Shown: positions 49,210 to 56,635 of the stretch, piece after piece | Layout of the letters: each line of letters opens with the position of its first letter | Position numbering within the stretch: the first letter of the stretch is position 1 | Source: Bacteroidales bacterium | GTDB taxonomy: Bacteria > Bacteroidota > Bacteroidia > Bacteroidales > P3 | Assembly: GCA_017962545.1 (NCBI GenBank) | Contig: JAGCVD010000005.1 | Coordinates: 1 to 64,000 of the forward strand | DNA length: 64,000 nucleotides | Direction of reading: 5' to 3' | The notes under the pieces: model-generated | Told to the model about the DNA's origin: nothing | The model's input: the letters and a program-made list of their open reading frames with translations, nothing else | Database searches by the model: none | Program-made: the position numbers and the translations under genes

Positions 49210-50078
49210 TAGCCAATAATCTTATCGTTCAACAATTCCTTGATGAGGCCGTCGATGTCGGCGTCGGCGCCGGTGAGGCTCTTGCTCTCCTTGGCCTGGA
49301 AGGCGATGCTCTGCACCTCCTTCACCTTCGTCGGCGAACCACTCATGCCGCACTGGTTGGGGTCGCCGTCCACGTCAGCCACGCTCCACTGCGTGAGGTT
49401 GAGGTAGGGGCGCCCGGTGCGGAGACCCTTGCGGGCGTCGTCCTCGGCCACTTCCAGCGGGCAGGCAGCGTACTTGTATTTCATGACGAGTTTGGCGTTC
49501 TGCGGGCGGCACTCGGCGGCGCTACCGTTGACGGTGACAACGAGGGGCAGCGGAGCCTCTACCACCTCCACGCCGCCGTCGATCATGCGGCGGATGGTGG
49601 CCTTGCCGTTCTCAATCTTCAGAATCTCTTCTGCATAAGTAACCTGATTCAAACCCAGTTTCTGAGCCACCTGGGGACCCACCTGGGCAGTGTCGCCGTC
49701 GATGGCTTGACGGCCGCCGATGACGAGGTCCACGTCGCCAATCTTCTTGATGGCGGTGGCCAGAGCGTAGCTGGTGGCCAGTGTGTCGGCACCGGCGAAG
49801 AGACGGTCGGTGAGCAGCCAGCCGGTATCAGCACCGCGATAGAGACCTTCGCGGATAATCTCGCCGGCACGCGGCGGACCCATGGTCAGCAGGCCCACAG
49901 TGGTACCAGGATTCTGCTCCTTGATACGGAGCGCCTGCTCCAATGCATTCAAATCTTCGGGGTTAAAAATGGCAGGCAGAGCAGCACGGTTCACCGTACC
50001 CTCCGCCGTCATAGCATCCTTGCCAACATTCCTTGTATCAGGGACTTGCTTGGCAAGTACAATAATCTTCAGACTCAT
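49209..50078 (-). CDS. etfB: electron transfer flavoprotein, beta subunit
   Basis: 289 residues. The start MSLKIIVLAKQVPDTRNVG and the segments NPEDLNALEQALRIKEQ and GRQAIDGDTAQVGPQVAQKLG (signature) are typical. EtfB binds AMP or a second FAD and contacts the dehydrogenase. It is the first gene of the etf-acyl-CoA dehydrogenase operon and has a clear promoter upstream. A bifurcating form cannot be settled by eye. Confidence 0.95.
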   Translation of the reverse strand: MSLKIIVLAKQVPDTRNVGKDAMTAEGTVNRAALPAIFNPEDLNALEQALRIKEQNPGTTVGLLTMGPPRAGEIIREGLYRGADTGWLLTDRLFAGADTLATSYALATAIKKIGDVDLVIGGRQAIDGDTAQVGPQVAQKLGLNQVTYAEEILKIENGKATIRRMIDGGVEVVEAPLPLVVTVNGSAAECRPQNAKLVMKYKYAACPLEVAEDDARKGLRTGRPYLNLTQWSVADVDGDPNQCGMSGSPTKVKEVQSIAFQAKESKSLTGADADIDGLIKELLNDKIIG

Positions 50079-50100
50079 ATTATTAATAGATATTAGTGTG

Positions 50101-50132
50101 CAAAGATACGAAATGTTTTCAAACTGACCAAA
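50101..50132 (-). promoter_or_regulatory. Bacteroidota-type promoter of the etf operon
   Basis: In the minus-strand sense TTTG (50129-50132), 20 bp, then TATCTTTG (50101-50108), a close match to TTTG-N19/20-TAnnTTTG. The etfB start is 22 bp downstream. Confidence 0.8.
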
Positions 50133-50142
50133 TATTGAAACC

Positions 50143-50889
50143 TTAGAACTCCCACATGCCGCTGTCTTTGAGGAACTGCAGCAGGTCGCGGCTGACGCCC
50201 ACGTTCAGGTCGTGGGGGTAGCGCTTGGTGGTGAATATCTCACAGTAGTTGCGCGTGCCGTTCTCCTCGACCATCCTCTTGTTGAAGGGGTCGTCGTCGC
50301 GCACCTTGTGGCTCTCTGTCAGCTCCTCGTCGCTGGGCACATGGTAGGTCTCGCGGTGCAGGACGGCATCCTGTCCGAGACGCTCGCTGCGACGCGGCGC
50401 CTCCGCCGGATAGCCCATGGCGATGGCGATGACGGGCACCACCCCCATGGGGCACTGCAGCAACTCGGCAATCTGGCGCGTATTGTAGTTGACGGTACCC
50501 AGATAGCAGAATCCCAGTCCCTTGGACTCTGCGGCGACACAGATGTTCTGCGCGCAGAGCGAGGCGTCGACGAGGGCCGAGATGAACCACAGCAGGTTGC
50601 CGTAGGGTTCGTCGCAGCCGTTCACACGGCAATACTGATGGTAGCGGGCCACATCGGTGCAGACGGTCAGCCACAGGGGCGCCGTGGAGCACTGGCCGAA
50701 GTGCAGCTTGCACAAATCGGAACGCAGCGGCTCCTGGGTAGTGGCTATCACGCTGTACAGCTGCATGTTGCCTGTATTGGAAGCACGGAGGCCGCACTCC
50801 ACTATCTCTTCCAGCATCTGGGCCTCAACGGCCTGCTGAGTAAACTGGCGCACCGAGCGGTGCGCCAGCATGGTTTCAATGGCAGTCAT
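50143..50889 (-). CDS. nitroreductase-family protein
   Basis: 248 residues. The nitroreductase fold is seen as LAHRSVRQFTQQAVEAQMLEEIVECGLRASNTGNMQ, with a SALVDASLCAQNICVAAESKGLGFCYLGTV helix and VPVIAIAMGYPAE. Members bind FMN and reduce nitro or quinone compounds with NAD(P)H. It follows the fab genes on the same strand. The short gap to fabG (50890-50934) is a CT-rich repeat-like tract (CTCCTTTT and similar words). Confidence 0.9.
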   Translation of the reverse strand: MTAIETMLAHRSVRQFTQQAVEAQMLEEIVECGLRASNTGNMQLYSVIATTQEPLRSDLCKLHFGQCSTAPLWLTVCTDVARYHQYCRVNGCDEPYGNLLWFISALVDASLCAQNICVAAESKGLGFCYLGTVNYNTRQIAELLQCPMGVVPVIAIAMGYPAEAPRRSERLGQDAVLHRETYHVPSDEELTESHKVRDDDPFNKRMVEENGTRNYCEIFTTKRYPHDLNVGVSRDLLQFLKDSGMWEF

Positions 50890-50934
50890 TTCTCCTTTTA
50901 TTACTTTACTACTATACTCCTTTTCTCCTCTCTC

Positions 50935-51684
50935 CTACAACGACACACCGCCGTCGACACAGATGACCTGGCCGGTGATATACTCAGAGAGGTCGGAGGC
51001 CAGGAAGAGCGAGGTACGCGCAATGTCGAGGTCGGTACCACCGCGACGGAGTGGTATCTCGGCGAGCCACTTGTCGCGGGCTTCCTTGGGCATCGCCTGG
51101 GTCATCGCCGACTCGATGAGGCCGGGGGCGATGGCGTTGCAGCGGATGCCGCGTGAGCCGAGTTCCTTGGCGAGGCTCTTGGTGAAGCCCAGGATGCCGG
51201 CCTTGGAGGCCGAGTAGTTGCACTGGCCCGCGTTGCCGTTGACGCCCACCACCGACGAGGTGTTGATAATGGAGCCTGAGCGCTGCTTGAGCATCATGGG
51301 GGCGAAAGCCTTGCAGTAGTTGAACACCGAGCGCAAGTTCACCTCCAGCACGAGGTCCCAGTCCTTGGGGCTCATGCGGAGCAGCAGGCCGTCGCGGGTG
51401 ATGCCGGCGTTGTTGACGAGGGCATCAAGACGGCCGAACTCTTTCTGCACCTGCTCGGCGACGGCCATCGTCTGGTCGTAGTCGGCGGCGTTGCTGGCGA
51501 TGAAGGTGCTCTTGGGGCTGACCTTCTGCAGTTCGGCGAGGAGCTCACGGCTGGCGTCGTTCTCCTGCAAATCAGTGAAAATCACGGTGGCGCCCTCTTC
51601 TGCGAAGAGCTGCGCGGTGCGGCGACCGATACCGCGGGAACCGCCAGTCACCAAAGTTATCTTGTCTTTTAAAAGCATAATCAT
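50935..51684 (-). CDS. fabG: 3-oxoacyl-ACP reductase FabG
   Basis: 249 residues if the first ATG (51682-51684) is used; the second (51676-51678, MLLKDK) is the more usual start. Nucleotide motif TGGSRGIG at 13-20, NNAG at 91-94, catalytic Ser144, Tyr157 and Lys161 (YSASK). Uses NADPH to reduce 3-oxoacyl-ACP in fatty acid synthesis. The inverted repeat of the DUF559 unit ends 4 bp before the first ATG, so the GA-rich ribosome-binding region is supplied by the repeat. Confidence 0.95.
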   Translation of the reverse strand: MIMLLKDKITLVTGGSRGIGRRTAQLFAEEGATVIFTDLQENDASRELLAELQKVSPKSTFIASNAADYDQTMAVAEQVQKEFGRLDALVNNAGITRDGLLLRMSPKDWDLVLEVNLRSVFNYCKAFAPMMLKQRSGSIINTSSVVGVNGNAGQCNYSASKAGILGFTKSLAKELGSRGIRCNAIAPGLIESAMTQAMPKEARDKWLAEIPLRRGGTDLDIARTSLFLASDLSEYITGQVICVDGGVSL

Positions 51685-51688
51685 TAAG

Positions 51689-51724
51689 GCCTCACCCCCA
51701 CCCCCTCTCCTAGGAGGAGAGGGG
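51689..51724. repeat. left inverted repeat of the DUF559 element
   Basis: GCCTCACCCCCA, one base, then CCCCTCTCCT, AGG and AGGAGAGGGG. The inner part is a 10-bp stem with a 3-nt loop. It is the inverted copy of 52136-52171, differing at one base plus the loop. It sits 4 bp upstream of the fabG start. Confidence 0.95.
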
Positions 51725-51742
51725 TGTTGGTAGAGGACTTTT

Positions 51743-52123
51743 TTAATCGTTATACAATTGTTTTACTATTTTCTCAATCACTTTGTTCAAGTCAAACAAA
51801 ACTTCTTCATTGCTGAATCTTATGACTCTGTATCCCCAGTTATTCAGGTTTGCTGTACGAACCTCATCATCGTCCTGCTGTCTCGGCTCACTATGATACC
51901 CCCCGTCAACTTCAATGACCAATCGTTTGGGGAGACAAATAAAGTCCACAATATAATCACCTATTGGGTGTTGTCTGCGGAACCTAATACCAGACAATTT
52001 GTCACGCAAGGCATTCCATAAAACACGCTCTGCCTCTGTCATGTTTTTACGGTTCTCTTTTGCATAATCTTTCAAAAGGCCGTATCTGTCAGGATATGTT
52101 GTTTTGTTGAGGAATCCAGCCAT
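51743..52123 (-). CDS. DUF559 (Vsr-like) endonuclease-domain protein
   Basis: 126 residues. The DUF559 pattern is complete: AKENRKNMTEAERVLWNALRDKL, FRRQHPIGDYIVDFICLPKRLVIEVDGGYH (Asp and Glu-x-Asp of a PD-(D/E)XK-like site) and RVIRFSNEEVLFDLNKVIEKI. The domain is related to very-short-patch-repair nucleases. The gene is much more AT-rich than fabZ and fabG, consistent with foreign origin, and its length is normal. It breaks the fabZ-fabG pair and is in the same direction. Confidence 0.9.
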   Translation of the reverse strand: MAGFLNKTTYPDRYGLLKDYAKENRKNMTEAERVLWNALRDKLSGIRFRRQHPIGDYIVDFICLPKRLVIEVDGGYHSEPRQQDDDEVRTANLNNWGYRVIRFSNEEVLFDLNKVIEKIVKQLYND

Positions 52124-52135
52124 GGTTTCGTGCCC

Positions 52136-52171
52136 CCCCTCTCCTATCAGGAGAGGGGCTGGGGGTGAGGC
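52136..52171. repeat. right inverted repeat of the DUF559 element
   Basis: CCCCTCTCCT, ATC, AGGAGAGGGG, one base, then TGGGGGTGAGGC. The inverted partner of 51689-51724. It starts 12 bp upstream of the nuclease start and ends with the C that is the last base of the fabZ stop (minus strand TAG at 52171-52173). Confidence 0.95.
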
Positions 52172-52596
52172 TATTTATTATCAATCAGCGCAAACGTGAG
52201 GTCACCCTGACAGCAGGGCTTGCCGTCGACGCTGGCTTTGGCTTCCACGAAAAATATCATCCCGCGGCGGCTGGTGATATGGGCGTGCACCTCGATCGTG
52301 TCGCCGGGACGCACAGGCTGGCGGAAGCGCACATTGTTGATACCGCTGTAGAGCGGCGTGCGGCCCACCAGTTCGTCGCGCACCAAGATGCAGCTCGACT
52401 GAGCCATAATCTCGCACTGGATGACGCCGGGCACCACGGGGTTGCCGGGGAAGTGGCCCTGCAGGAAAAACTCGTCGCCACGCACATGGTAGTGGGCGAT
52501 AGCCTCATCGCCTTCCATCACCACATCGTCGATGAGTAGCATCGGCTCACGATGCGGCAGGAAGGTTTTTATGTCGTCTCTGTTCAATACGTTCAT
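52171..52596 (-). CDS. fabZ: 3-hydroxyacyl-ACP dehydratase, FabZ family
   Basis: 141 residues, typical length. The hot-dog fold active site has LPHREPMLLIDDV, then GHFPGNPVVPGVIQCEIMAQ with His48 and Glu62. It dehydrates 3-hydroxyacyl-ACP in fatty acid elongation in the cytoplasm. It lies between fabF and the DUF559 element on the minus strand. Its stop codon overlaps the right repeat of the element, so the insertion barely spared the gene. Confidence 0.93.
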   Translation of the reverse strand: MNVLNRDDIKTFLPHREPMLLIDDVVMEGDEAIAHYHVRGDEFFLQGHFPGNPVVPGVIQCEIMAQSSCILVRDELVGRTPLYSGINNVRFRQPVRPGDTIEVHAHITSRRGMIFFVEAKASVDGKPCCQGDLTFALIDNK

Positions 52597-52602
52597 ATTT
52601 CT

Positions 52603-52630
52603 CTAAACTTTAAACTCTAAACTTTAAACT
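52603..52630. repeat. four 7-bp repeats YTAAACT
   Basis: CTAAACT, TTAAACT, CTAAACT, TTAAACT. It fills the gap between fabF and fabZ; the fabF stop codon (52624-52626) lies inside the tract. Confidence 0.9.
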
Positions 52631-53862
52631 TTACGCAGCGCCACCGTTGCGTTGTTGCCTCCGAAGCCGAAGGTGTTGCTGATGGCGATGTCGGCCTGCC
52701 ACTGGCGGGCGGTGTGCGGCGTGTAGTCGAGATCACACTCGGGGTCGGGCTGGTCGAGGTGGATCGTCGGCGGGATGACGCCGTTCTGCAGCGCCATAGC
52801 GCTGATGATGAGCTCTACGGCACCCGTGGCGCCAAGCATGTGACCGTGCATCGACTTGGTGCTGCTGATCATCGCCTTGCGGGCACCTTCTTCGCCGAGG
52901 GCCGCCTTGATACCCTTCGTCTCACCCTTGTCGTTGAGTGGCGTGCCTGTACCGTGGGCGTTGATATACAGTCGCTCGTCGCTCTTGAAGCCCGACTCCT
53001 CCAGCGCCAGACGCATCGACTCGGCGCCACCGCGGCACTCGGGGTGCGGGGCGGTGTAGTGATGGGCGTCGCAGGTGTTGCCGTAGCCGCTGACCTCGGC
53101 ATAGAGCTTGGCGCCGCGCTTCTTGGCAAGCGTCTCACTCTCAAGGACAAGAATACCGCATCCCTCACCCAGCACAAAGCCCTTGCGACGAGCGTCGAAA
53201 GGCAGCGAGGCGGCCATGGGATCGTCCACCGTGGTGAGGGCTTTCATATTGGCGAAGCCGCCGACAGCCATCTCGCAGATGGCCGCCTCGGTGCCGCCGG
53301 TGATGACGGCGTCGGCACGACCCTCATGGATGAGACGGTAGGCCTCGCCCACGCTGTGGGTGCCTGTGGCACAGGCCGTCACCACGGGGATATTGGGCCC
53401 TTGGGCATTATAGGTGATGGCCACATTGCCGCCGGCGATGTTGCTGATCATCTCGGGGATGAAGAGTGGCGAGATACGGCGCAAGCCGTACTGCAGCTTG
53501 TTGGCGTGCTCACGCTCGAAGGTCTTGATGCCACCGATGCCGCTGCCTATGGCCGTGCCGAAACGGCGCGGGTCGATGTCCTCGCCCACACGCAGGCCGC
53601 TGTCGGCCATCGCCTGCGCGGCAGCCGCCAGCGCAAAGAGGGCGAAACGGTCGTTGTGACGTATCATGGTCTTGTCGATACCGAAATCCTCGGGATTGAA
53701 GCCCTTCACCTCGGCGGCAACCTTCACAGGAAGGTTCTCGCGGTCAATCTGCTGGATGTAATCGATGCCACAGACACCGTTCACCAGACTGTTCCACAAT
53801 GCTTCAACGCTATTTCCAAGCGGGGTGATGCAACCCATGCCTGTGATGAAAACTCTGTTCAT
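52624..53862 (-). CDS. fabF: beta-ketoacyl-ACP synthase II, FabF
   Basis: 412 residues, standard length. Catalytic triad Cys164 (VTACATGTHS), His in NAHGTGTPLND, and His in KSMHGHMLGATGAVE. It condenses malonyl-ACP with acyl-ACP to elongate the chain. Preceded by fabH (37-bp gap) and followed by fabZ. The terminal residues VALRKV end within a heptanucleotide repeat tract. Confidence 0.96.
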   Translation of the reverse strand: MNRVFITGMGCITPLGNSVEALWNSLVNGVCGIDYIQQIDRENLPVKVAAEVKGFNPEDFGIDKTMIRHNDRFALFALAAAAQAMADSGLRVGEDIDPRRFGTAIGSGIGGIKTFEREHANKLQYGLRRISPLFIPEMISNIAGGNVAITYNAQGPNIPVVTACATGTHSVGEAYRLIHEGRADAVITGGTEAAICEMAVGGFANMKALTTVDDPMAASLPFDARRKGFVLGEGCGILVLESETLAKKRGAKLYAEVSGYGNTCDAHHYTAPHPECRGGAESMRLALEESGFKSDERLYINAHGTGTPLNDKGETKGIKAALGEEGARKAMISSTKSMHGHMLGATGAVELIISAMALQNGVIPPTIHLDQPDPECDLDYTPHTARQWQADIAISNTFGFGGNNATVALRKV

Positions 53863-53898
53863 GCTATATTATATATTAATGTTTCTAATAAATATTAA

Positions 53899-54861
53899 TT
53901 AATACCTCACCACGGCGGCGCTGGTCACAAAGCCGGCACCGAAGCCGTTGAAGACCAGCAGGTCGCCACGCTTGATGACGCCCTCGCGTATCTTCTCGTC
54001 GAGCAGCACGGGGATGCTGGCCGACGAGGTGTTGCCACGACGCTCGATGTTGTGCAGGAAGCGCTCCTGCGGCAGGTCGAAGTTCTGCTTTATGGCCTCA
54101 AGGATACGCATATTGGCCTGATGCAGAAGGAAATGGTCGATATCCTCCAGCTTGAGACCCGCCTTCTCTACCACCTCGCGGATGTCGCGCTGAGCCGACG
54201 TGACGGCCATGCGGAACACCTCGCGACCCTTGAGCTGCATGGCCTTGTGGGTGTCTATACCCTCGCCCACCTCGAACGGCGTCGGCTCGCAGGGCAGACG
54301 GTAATAGATTACGTCGGGCATCGGGGTGGAGGTCAACTTGCTGGCCAGCAGGTTGTCACCCTTGCCCAGCACCATGGCGCCGGCGGCGTCGCCAAACAGC
54401 ACACAGGTCTCGCGCTGCGTCCAGTCGACCATGCGCGTCACCTCCTCGGCACAGATGTACAGGATATGCTTGGCGCGTCCCGTCTCGAGGAAGGCGTCGC
54501 AGATATCCAGGCCGTAGGTGAAACCGGCACAGGCCGAGTTCAGGTCCATCGTCGGACAGTTGGGACCCTTGATGCCTAGGATATACTGCACAAGGGCTGC
54601 CAATGAGGGAGTTACGTAAACGTTACAGACATTGTGACAGATGATGAAGTCGATGTCCTCCGGCACCAGCCCCGCAGCCTCGATGGCCCGCTGACCCGCC
54701 AGAGCAGCAATCTCCTCGAAACGCTCCGTCGTGATAATCTGTCTTGATTTGATACCAGTGCGCGTGGTGATCCACTCGTCACTCGTCTCCACATACTCCG
54801 AAAGCATGTCGTTGGTGACGGTGTGTTTCGGTACGGCACTTCCTGTTCCAAGTATTTTCAT
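53899..54861 (-). CDS. fabH: beta-ketoacyl-ACP synthase III, FabH
   Basis: 320 residues. Catalytic Cys111 (NSACAGFTYGL), His247 (LHQAN) and Asn277 (NTSSASIP) give the complete FabH triad. It starts fatty acid synthesis by condensing an acyl-CoA primer with malonyl-ACP. First gene of the minus-strand fab operon (fabH-fabF-fabZ-[DUF559]-fabG); an acyl carrier protein gene is not seen. The chain primer (straight or branched) cannot be told by eye. Confidence 0.95.
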   Translation of the reverse strand: MKILGTGSAVPKHTVTNDMLSEYVETSDEWITTRTGIKSRQIITTERFEEIAALAGQRAIEAAGLVPEDIDFIICHNVCNVYVTPSLAALVQYILGIKGPNCPTMDLNSACAGFTYGLDICDAFLETGRAKHILYICAEEVTRMVDWTQRETCVLFGDAAGAMVLGKGDNLLASKLTSTPMPDVIYYRLPCEPTPFEVGEGIDTHKAMQLKGREVFRMAVTSAQRDIREVVEKAGLKLEDIDHFLLHQANMRILEAIKQNFDLPQERFLHNIERRGNTSSASIPVLLDEKIREGVIKRGDLLVFNGFGAGFVTSAAVVRY

Positions 54862-55001
54862 TCTATCAAATTTGTGGACTCGTTGTGCTTGCTGTTTTGT
54901 AGTTTGAGCCCGTGTTATTATCTTAATTTTTATTAAATTTCGTGGTGCAAAGAAACACCATTATTTAATATTGGAAATGTTAAAATCTGTAAAATTCACA
55001 A

Positions 55002-55058
55002 TATAGTTGGTAAAAGAGCGTTATTTTGGGTGAAAAAAGCATATTTTGGGTAAAAAAT
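55002..55058 (+). promoter_or_regulatory. three direct repeats with 20-bp period upstream of the LytTR gene
   Basis: TATAGTTGGTAAAAGAG (55002), TATTTTGGGTGAAAAAA (55022), TATTTTGGGTAAAAAAT (55042). Exactly 20 bp apart, the last running into the ATG at 55057. A weaker fourth copy is at about 54981. LytTR regulators bind direct repeats spaced by about two helical turns, so these are candidate autoregulatory sites or a repeat element. Confidence 0.6.
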
Positions 55059-55968
55059 GAACGACATCTATATTGACCAACTGTTAAACATACGCTCCAT
55101 CCGGCACTTTTTGACCCGCCGGGATTACATTTTCCTGTTTTTGGCACTCACGGGTGTAGCGACAGTTTTGATGGTTGTCTTCGGACAGCCCACCTCGCTG
55201 ACCGGATACACCGAGCAGCTCACCTCACTCTCGCCCTTGGGACAGATCACCATCAGCTTCATCTCCGGTTTCGGCACCCTGATACTGAGTCGCGCGCTGC
55301 TCTACTTCGTCAACCGCGCCCACGAGGTCACTCCGGGCGGTCTGGCCGTCTGGATAGCCATCGAGCTCATCTTCTGTGTCTCCGTCATCACCCTGGTACT
55401 CTGGGCCCTCGGTGGCGGCGGCAAAGTCGACCTGGCCTCCTTGGCGGGCACCGTCGTGCTCGGCTTCGTCGGCCTCGTCCTCATCCCCCACATCATCACT
55501 TACCTCGCCTGCCGTCTCCGCGAGACCCACGACGAACTTATCCGCCTGCGCCAGATGCTCAACCGCCAAGACCCTCTCTCCCAGACCACTACCGACACCA
55601 ACGTCAACTTCTACGCCAAAGGCGGACGCATGGCCTTCTCCACACGGCTGAGCAACATATTATATATCGAGGCCGCCGACAACTACGTCAACCTCCACTA
55701 CCTCAACGACGACAAAGAGGATACCTTCATCCTCTTCAACTCAATGAAAAACATCGAGAAAGACTTCTCTGGCACCAGCCTCATGCGCTGCCACCGCGGC
55801 TACATGGTCAACGCCATGAATGTCAAGCTGATGCGCAAAGATGGCGCTGGACTACTGCTCGAGTTGAACAAGAGCGACAAAGTGGTACCCGTGTCGAAGA
55901 GCTTCGCCGAACCCATCACGCGCTACTTCGCCAGCAACACCAGCATGCCCCTCCCTAGCGAAAGTTGA
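55057..55968 (+). CDS. membrane-bound LytTR DNA-binding regulator
   Basis: 303 residues. Four membrane segments (about 24-44, 60-85, 92-118, 125-148) are followed by a LytTR domain (about residues 180-300), with FYAKGGRMAFSTRLSNILYIEAADNYVNLHY, then MRCHRGYMVN. A LytTR domain fused to a membrane part, with no receiver domain, is common in Bacteroidota and is taken to sense an envelope signal. Target sites may be the 20-bp direct repeats directly upstream of this gene. Confidence 0.9.
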   Translation: MNDIYIDQLLNIRSIRHFLTRRDYIFLFLALTGVATVLMVVFGQPTSLTGYTEQLTSLSPLGQITISFISGFGTLILSRALLYFVNRAHEVTPGGLAVWIAIELIFCVSVITLVLWALGGGGKVDLASLAGTVVLGFVGLVLIPHIITYLACRLRETHDELIRLRQMLNRQDPLSQTTTDTNVNFYAKGGRMAFSTRLSNILYIEAADNYVNLHYLNDDKEDTFILFNSMKNIEKDFSGTSLMRCHRGYMVNAMNVKLMRKDGAGLLLELNKSDKVVPVSKSFAEPITRYFASNTSMPLPSES

Positions 55969-55990
55969 CAGTGGGCAGTTGACTGTAAAC

Positions 55991-56040
55991 ACAAAACTCA
56001 ACAAATACATTTGTCCTGCACTCCTTTCACTCCTTAAAAA
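55991..56040. repeat. dispersed repeat core with CTCCTTT units
   Basis: CAACAAATACATTTGTC (55999-56015), identical to 35700-35716, followed by CTGCACTCCTTTCACTCCTT-type units. In the 81-bp gap between the LytTR gene and the next gene. Confidence 0.85.
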
Positions 56041-56049
56041 ATAAAAAAA

Positions 56050-56469
56050 ATGGAACTCCGTCTCACCTATCAGGAAATCAGCGACCTCATCGAGAAGAAA
56101 GCCGGCCGTGCGCTGCCCATCGTCTATGGCGGCCCACACACCGTGCGCGTCAGCTACGACGTCAACGTGCTCTTCAAGAGCGCCAGCGTGGGGCTCGACC
56201 TCACGGTCGACCGCATCGAGGGACGCGACATCTTCCTCTCCTACTCCGGCGGCGCCGGCATCGACTTCATGGTGCGGCAAGCCCTCAGCATGGCCCGCAC
56301 GCGTCCCGGCGGCGAGCTCATCGAGCCCCTCGACGGCAACCGCATACTCCTGGCTCTCAGCAAGAACCCGCAGGCCGGCACACTCCTCGACCACGTCGAG
56401 CTGCGCGACATACGCTTCGACGAGCGCTACGCCATCATCGAATTCATCCCAAAAGATACAAATATTTAA
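56050..56469 (+). CDS. hypothetical cytoplasmic protein
   Basis: 139 residues, no signal peptide, no recognised family. Alternating strands and helices (LTYQEISDLIEKKAGRALPIVYGGPHTVRVSYDV; GIDFMVRQALSMA; DEYAIIEFIPKD-like end). The ATG (56050) is preceded by an A-rich stretch after the repeat element. Proteins of this size occur in many Bacteroidales, but I cannot assign one. Confidence 0.6.
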   Translation: MELRLTYQEISDLIEKKAGRALPIVYGGPHTVRVSYDVNVLFKSASVGLDLTVDRIEGRDIFLSYSGGAGIDFMVRQALSMARTRPGGELIEPLDGNRILLALSKNPQAGTLLDHVELRDIRFDERYAIIEFIPKDTNI

Positions 56470-56482
56470 AAACCTTTCTGTT

Positions 56483-56635
56483 GTGAAAAAACTATTCTGA
56501 TTCCTCTGTGCAGCGATGCTGCTCGTGTCGTTTACCGCCTGCGACGACGAGAACAACGGGAACAACAACACCCTCGACCGACCATCCACCGACCCTCGAC
56601 CCGTTTTTACGATTGGAAACGGGCACAAGACTCCC
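56483..56635 (+). pseudogene. lipoprotein gene remnant with in-frame TGA
   Basis: From GTG at 56483: V-K-K-L-F, then TGA (56498-56500), then FLCAAMLLVSFTACDDENNG, a plain lipoprotein signal peptide with the acylated Cys. The frame remains open to TAG at 56693, but beyond about 56635 it runs antisense through rlmH. The stop in the signal peptide and the missing mature domain suggest a decayed gene. A GTG start and stop readthrough are unlikely. Confidence 0.6.

Larger units (their letters stand above)
51689..52171 (-). mobile_element. candidate DUF559 nuclease element bounded by palindromic repeats
   Basis: A 483-bp unit: 36-bp inverted repeat, AT-rich nuclease gene, 36-bp inverted repeat. 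Both repeat ends fall in the intergenic space: the right end touches the last base of the fabZ stop codon, and the left end is 4 bp from the fabG start. No target-site duplication is visible. DUF559 genes with similar CCTCACCCCC-CCCCTCTCC palindromes recur in many bacterial genomes to my knowledge, but no mobility mechanism is established. Confidence 0.65.

Noticed and set aside
51680..52181. Target-site duplication around the DUF559 element
   Set aside because: The flanks (AATCATTAAG on the left and TATTTATTA on the right) share no convincing direct repeat, so none is claimed.
54862..55001. Promoter box for fabH near 54950
   Set aside because: CAAAGAAA on plus gives TTTCTTTG, which lacks the A of TAnnTTTG, and no -33 box follows, so it was not listed.
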